A DNA stretch of 34,475 nt from UBA1664 sp964531715 (GTDB lineage Bacteria > Pseudomonadota > Alphaproteobacteria > Micavibrionales > UBA1664): contig CAZHEE010000012.1 of NCBI GenBank assembly GCA_964531715.1, positions 1 through 34,475 of the forward strand, written 5' to 3'. The translations under genes were made by a program, and so were the position numbers. The notes under the pieces are model-generated. The model worked only from the letters and a program-made list of their open reading frames with translations, was not told the origin of the DNA and did no database searches. Each line of letters begins with the position of its first letter. The stretch's first letter is position 1. Of the stretch, positions 30,983-34,475 are shown in pieces.

Positions 30983-31933
30983 ATGCGTAAGAAGGTGACC
31001 GATACCCAGCTTGAGGAATTAATTCATAAATATTGCCGTGATTTGACCTATCTGGCAAAGCAAGACCGCTTTGACCCGATTACGGGGCGCGATGACGAGA
31101 TTATAGATTCCATTCTCATCCTGCTTCAAAAAGGGCGAAAGAACGTTATGTATCTCGCGCCTGCAGGGGTCGGAAAGACCGCCCTATGTATCGGACTTGC
31201 CCAGAAAATTGCCGCGAATGATATTCCGAAATATCTTGAGCGTGCGCGTGTGATTGAGGTCGATTTACCCTCCATGGCGGCCGGAACAAACAGCGCGGCT
31301 GAATTTCAGGAACGCTTCATGCCTTTGGTAAAAGGCGTTGCCGAACGCTATCACGATTCTGATTATCCGAAATTTATCCTGTTTATGGATGAAATTCATA
31401 CCGTCATGCCAACATGTCACGGCTCATCCTATGCAGGCCTGTCCGAAGTAATGAAGCCTTATCTGACAGTCGGGGACCTGCATGTCATTGGCGCAACAAC
31501 GCGTGATGAATATCGCCTTTATTTCGAGGTTGACCCTGCAATGGACAGGCGGTTCCAGAAAATCTTTTTAAGTATTCCGACGGTTGAGGAAACGCATGTC
31601 ATCCTTGAAGCTATCAAGGGAGGCTATGAAAAACACCATAAAATAACAATTCCCAGTGATCTCACTCATCTGATCTGTCGCTTGACAGATGAGCATATGA
31701 AGAAGCGAAATCAGCCCGATAAATCCATTATCATTATGGATGGGGCTTGCGCCCTTCATGTTTTAAAAAACGGTATAGGGGGTGAATTGTCCGTTTCCGC
31801 CATTCTGAATTTTATGGCGACGGAAATCTCTGTCCACCCTGATGCGCTTTTGGAAAGCCGCGAAATTCAAACGCTCGCGCAGGCAGCCGAAGAACGCTTA
31901 AAATCCAAAGATAAGGTTAGTAAATCTTCATAA
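30983..31933 (+). CDS. Stand-alone ClpA-D1-like AAA+ ATPase
   Basis: The 316-aa protein resembles only the first AAA+ module (D1) of ClpA/ClpB. It has LTYLAKQDRFDPITGRDDEI (the D1 entry motif), Walker A APAGVGKTAL (about 60-69), Walker B FILFMDEIHT (about 131-140), sensor 1 VIGATTRDEYR, the Arg finger in MDRRFQKIFL, and a helical lid (about 215-300). It has no Clp N-domain, no D2 module, no coiled-coil middle domain and no ClpP-binding loop. It could be a dedicated unfoldase or remodelling factor, or a scaffold, but its substrate is unknown. It precedes the PAS kinase by 67 bp on the same strand, so co-expression is plausible. Confidence 0.85.
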   Translation: MRKKVTDTQLEELIHKYCRDLTYLAKQDRFDPITGRDDEIIDSILILLQKGRKNVMYLAPAGVGKTALCIGLAQKIAANDIPKYLERARVIEVDLPSMAAGTNSAAEFQERFMPLVKGVAERYHDSDYPKFILFMDEIHTVMPTCHGSSYAGLSEVMKPYLTVGDLHVIGATTRDEYRLYFEVDPAMDRRFQKIFLSIPTVEETHVILEAIKGGYEKHHKITIPSDLTHLICRLTDEHMKKRNQPDKSIIIMDGACALHVLKNGIGGELSVSAILNFMATEISVHPDALLESREIQTLAQAAEERLKSKDKVSKSS

Positions 31934-32000
31934 AATTTTCTTTGCCTTCAAGTTTCAAATATTCTAGGCTTGTAAAAGATTAAGGAAAATAAGGTCGATT

Positions 32001-33971
32001 ATGGTTGAGCTTGATATAATGCAACAAACTCAAATTTCAGAAAGCCGCAGGATTTTCGGTCGTATTAAGGCGAATAATACCGACATGCGGCTTGTCGCGC
32101 TGCAAAATGGTGAAATACGCTATATAAATGAAGCTATGGCTGCCGCTCTTAAAGGGCAGGCACAAGATTTTATCGGTAAGAATATTTTTGATGTTTTATC
32201 CTTTAAACAAAATAATTTGGGGCGCAGGAAAGAAGATAATTCATTAAGCAATTTATCAGATGGCGCACATATTCTTTATATCGGTGAGGCGAATAAGCCT
32301 TATAACTTTCATTTCGATTGGGTTCGTGGTGAGGATGGGCGTAAAGTCCTGATCGGCAGTTCAACGGCAACTGACAAACCTGAAGAATGGACTCATTTTC
32401 TCAATAATCCTGTTTCTAATGATGTTAATTTAAAAGAAATTGATGTGGCTCTCACAGATGATTCTGGTTCACCGTTTCTGACTAAGCATGATATGGATCG
32501 CTTTGCACGTATAGATCGTGCGGTAATGTGTGTTTTGGATTTAAACGGTAAAATTCTTCGTTACAATGAAAATTTCATAAATAAATTTTCTGACGATGCT
32601 TCCCATAACTTATTATCAATCATTGATGAATCACATCATGCCGCCTTTCAATCCGCATTGGAAGAGACTGTTTCACGTGAAGCTATTGATGCCGAAACAA
32701 AATTAGCAATAAACAATTCAACTGACCAGTGGATGCGCTGGACACTAAAGCGTTCAGGCGGTGATGTACTATGTATAGGGCAAGATATTACGATTGATAA
32801 AACGAATGAGCTTTCCCTTAAACAGCAGGAGAAAGACTTATCCGAAGCACAAGCCCTTGCCCATATGGGTCACTGGCGGTGGATTGTCGGCTCTGATTCA
32901 ATTCAATGGTCAGACTATATTTACACGATTTTCGGTGTTGCGCCTGAAGAGTTTACGCCAACACTTGAAAATACAAACAAACTCATCAATCGCCGTGATA
33001 TAGGGCATATGACCCAGGCTTTCCAACGTGCGATTATCGAACAAAATGATTATGATATAGATTTTCGCGTAAAACGTCCTGATGGTCAAACGGCCTATGT
33101 TCGATGTGAAGGAAAATGCGAGCTGGACACCCAGGGCGAGGTCATCGCGCTTTATGGTGTTATGCAGGATATCACTGAACAAGCAGAATATGAGCAGCAA
33201 CTGCGTAAAGCCAAAGATTCGGCTGAGCAAGCCTATGCCGCTAAATCACGTTTCTTAGCGAATATGAGCCATGAGCTCCGCACACCGCTTAATGCGATTA
33301 TCGGTTTTTCGGATATGCTGGAACGTCAACTTTTCGGCGCGCTAGGCAATGACAAATATATTGAATATTCAAGCAGTATTAAAAAAAGCGGGGAGCATTT
33401 GCTCGCGCTGATTACCGATATTCTCGACATGTCAAAGATTGAGGCGGATAAATATGAGCTTGATCTTGAGGCCTTTCCCCTCGGGCAAACAGTCATTACT
33501 GCGGTACGTATGATTGAAACCCGCGCGGGTGAGGGTTTGATTACTATGAACCCTGAAATTAACGAGGACGGGCCTGAAATTATTGCCGACCGCCGTGCTG
33601 TTACCCAAATTATGCTTAATATCCTGTCTAATGCCGTGAAATTTACGGAACCTGGCGGCACAATTACAATCGGTATCGAGGAATTTGAAAACCATGTCAC
33701 GATAAAGGTCACCGATACTGGGGTCGGTATTCCTGCTAATAAACTCTCCGCCGTTTTGCTTCCGTTTGAGCAAGTCTCCAACACATTCACACGTAATCAT
33801 GAAGGTTCCGGGCTTGGTCTCACTATTACGAAAGAGTTAGCGGAATTGCATGGCGGCGCCATCTCTCTCGAATCAACTGAAGGGCGCGGCACAACGGCCT
33901 ATATCCGCCTTCCCCGCGATACGAGAACCAAGCAAACAAAAACCAGCATTGCACAGGTTTTTAACAGCTAA
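32001..33971 (+). CDS. Soluble multi-PAS sensor histidine kinase
   Basis: This 656-aa cytoplasmic kinase has no membrane helix. It has a PAS-like domain at about residues 20-115, a second PAS-like region at about 165-270, and a PAS_3/PAC domain at about 285-395 (AHMGHWRWIVGSDSIQWSD, then ALYGVMQDITEQAEY). HisKA carries phospho-acceptor H424 in NMSHELRTPLNAIIGFSDML. HATPase_c has an N-box (MLNILSNAVKFT), DTGVGIP and GSGLGLTITKELAELHGG. There is no receiver domain and no response regulator nearby, so its partner is encoded elsewhere. The HisKA style is like the PleC/DivJ group that regulates alphaproteobacterial development, but membership of that pathway is only a possibility. AAGG precedes ATG 32001; ATG 32019 is an alternative. 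Confidence 0.92.
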   Translation: MVELDIMQQTQISESRRIFGRIKANNTDMRLVALQNGEIRYINEAMAAALKGQAQDFIGKNIFDVLSFKQNNLGRRKEDNSLSNLSDGAHILYIGEANKPYNFHFDWVRGEDGRKVLIGSSTATDKPEEWTHFLNNPVSNDVNLKEIDVALTDDSGSPFLTKHDMDRFARIDRAVMCVLDLNGKILRYNENFINKFSDDASHNLLSIIDESHHAAFQSALEETVSREAIDAETKLAINNSTDQWMRWTLKRSGGDVLCIGQDITIDKTNELSLKQQEKDLSEAQALAHMGHWRWIVGSDSIQWSDYIYTIFGVAPEEFTPTLENTNKLINRRDIGHMTQAFQRAIIEQNDYDIDFRVKRPDGQTAYVRCEGKCELDTQGEVIALYGVMQDITEQAEYEQQLRKAKDSAEQAYAAKSRFLANMSHELRTPLNAIIGFSDMLERQLFGALGNDKYIEYSSSIKKSGEHLLALITDILDMSKIEADKYELDLEAFPLGQTVITAVRMIETRAGEGLITMNPEINEDGPEIIADRRAVTQIMLNILSNAVKFTEPGGTITIGIEEFENHVTIKVTDTGVGIPANKLSAVLLPFEQVSNTFTRNHEGSGLGLTITKELAELHGGAISLESTEGRGTTAYIRLPRDTRTKQTKTSIAQVFNS

Positions 33972-33987
33972 ACTTATAATAAACTGC

Positions 33988-34017
33988 TTGCAATTTTCTC
34001 ATCTATCCGTTTATAAC
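33988..34017 (+). promoter_or_regulatory. Candidate promoter of the rpsF-rpsR operon
   Basis: TTGCAA (33988-33993), 18 bases, TATAAC (34012-34017) is a good housekeeping-type pair. Transcription would begin near 34024, giving a leader of about 88 nt before rpsF, long enough to hold a ribosomal-protein regulatory structure. Confidence 0.5.
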
Positions 34018-34055
34018 ATGGGCAATGCTTAAGAAATAAGCAGTGTTGTTATTGT

Positions 34056-34089
34056 AACCTTCCCGGCTTTCAGGCATATAAAGGTCGGG
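34056..34089 (+). promoter_or_regulatory. Structured rpsF leader, possible S6/S18 autoregulatory site
   Basis: Within the leader, ACCTT (34057-34061) can pair with AAGGT (34081-34085), or CCCG (34062-34065) can pair with CGGG (34086-34089). The two helices interlock with no linker bases, so they are mutually exclusive. Many bacteria have an S6:S18-binding RNA in the rpsF leader with a C/G-rich bulge. Whether this is that motif cannot be settled by eye. Confidence 0.35.
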
Positions 34090-34111
34090 TTCATTCGAAA
34101 GGATAATAAAA

Positions 34112-34450
34112 ATGCCACTTTATGAAACCGTGCTAATCGCACGTCAGGATATGACGCCTGCTCAGGTTGATGAGCTTGCCGCTTCTATCGAGACAATCAT
34201 CACTGATGGTGAGGGAAAAATATTGAAGACTGATAATTGGGGTCTTCGCTCTTTGGCTTACCGTATTAACAAAAACAAAAAAGGCTATTACGTGCTTTTC
34301 AATATTGAGTGCCCTGCACCGGCAATGATTGAGGCCGAGCGTTTGATACGCTTGAATGAGGATATTTTGCGCTATCAAACATTGCGTGTTGAGGAATTCC
34401 ACAATGAGGCCGAAAGCCGTAAAGAAAAATATGAGAAGGAGGCCGCGTAA
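34112..34450 (+). CDS. rpsF: 30S ribosomal protein S6
   Basis: S6 binds the central domain of 16S rRNA as a heterodimer with S18. The 112-aa protein has the family sequence MPLYETVLIARQDMTPAQVD, WGLRSLAYRINKNKKGYYVLFNIE, LNEDILRYQTLRVEE and a charged C-terminal tail. AAAGGA lies 9 nt before ATG 34112. Its stop overlaps the rpsR ATG (TAATG), the standard rpsF-rpsR coupling. Confidence 0.97.
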   Translation: MPLYETVLIARQDMTPAQVDELAASIETIITDGEGKILKTDNWGLRSLAYRINKNKKGYYVLFNIECPAPAMIEAERLIRLNEDILRYQTLRVEEFHNEAESRKEKYEKEAA

Positions 34451-34475
34451 TGTCTGAACAAAAAGCACCCTTTTT
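34450..34475 (+). CDS. rpsR: 30S ribosomal protein S18, N-terminus only (cut by the window edge)
   Basis: The last 26 bases encode MSEQKAPF and the start of the next codon, in the frame opened by the ATG that overlaps the rpsF stop. Ribosomal protein S18 normally follows rpsF, and a polar start leading into a Phe/Arg-rich N-terminus is typical. The identification rests mainly on position. Confidence 0.85.

Noticed and set aside
34056..34089. H-type pseudoknot in the rpsF leader
   Set aside because: The pairing order fits, but both crossing loops would have zero bases, which is not sterically possible; alternative hairpins are the better reading.

Overview
The window reads as chromosomal DNA of an alphaproteobacterium with moderate to low GC. 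The support is the secB / Tim44-domain pair, a heme o synthase of alphaproteobacterial type, an IalB-family protein, an alphaproteobacterial MotB, and GGAAC-type (EcfG-like) promoter elements in front of small stress-type genes. A free-living, flagellated, Micavibrio/Rhodospirillales-like organism would fit, but that placement is an impression from protein style and has not been tested. No phage, plasmid or CRISPR array is present.

Layout. (1) 1-5.4 kb: flagellar stator gene motB directly behind a heptanucleotide tandem repeat. Next is a small stress-type cluster: a YqjE-like membrane protein, a DUF883/YqjD-like protein and a 61-aa anti-sigma-like protein on the minus strand, with a DUF1328 membrane peptide diverging from them. 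A CHASE3-PAS hybrid histidine kinase follows. (2) 5.4-7.7 kb: secB and a Tim44-domain gene, a dead IS5-family transposase C-terminal half, and a secreted fasciclin-domain protein. (3) 7.9-18.5 kb: a division and cell-wall (dcw) cluster, mraY-murD-ftsW-murG-murC-murB-ddl-ftsQ, broken up by accessory inserts. These are a parDE toxin-antitoxin pair between mraY and murD, a palindromic repeat plus a lone AbrB-type antitoxin between murG and murC, and an antisense DUF1508 gene between murB and ddl. No murE or murF precedes mraY, and no ftsA or ftsZ follows ftsQ. (4) 18.5-22.2 kb: accC, a four-helix-bundle gene flanked by octamer repeats, accB and a PCuAC copper-chaperone lipoprotein on the minus strand; then coaD and tRNA-Lys(UUU) on the plus strand. 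(5) 22.2-28 kb: the N-terminal half of a dead IS5-family transposase, then a type I secretion set (TolC, ABC exporter, HlyD adaptor) with no visible substrate gene. (6) 28-34.5 kb: infC (probably AUU-started), a SpoU/TrmH RNA methyltransferase, an IalB-family protein, ctaB, a stand-alone ClpA-D1-like AAA+ ATPase, a soluble multi-PAS histidine kinase, and rpsF with the first codons of rpsR.

The most unusual points are these. The parE stop codon overlaps the murD start, which ties a toxin to an essential gene. Short tandem repeats lie directly against the start codons of motB and accC where a ribosome-binding site would be expected, and the accC case belongs to a four-helix-bundle cassette that splits accB from accC. 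The two non-overlapping transposase halves are placed and oriented exactly as one inversion of about 15.5 kb through a single insertion sequence would leave them. Three matching GGAAC promoters cover the stress cluster. No clearly new multi-gene system is evident; the best candidates are the four-helix-bundle cassette with its repeats and the small AAA+ protein beside the PAS kinase.
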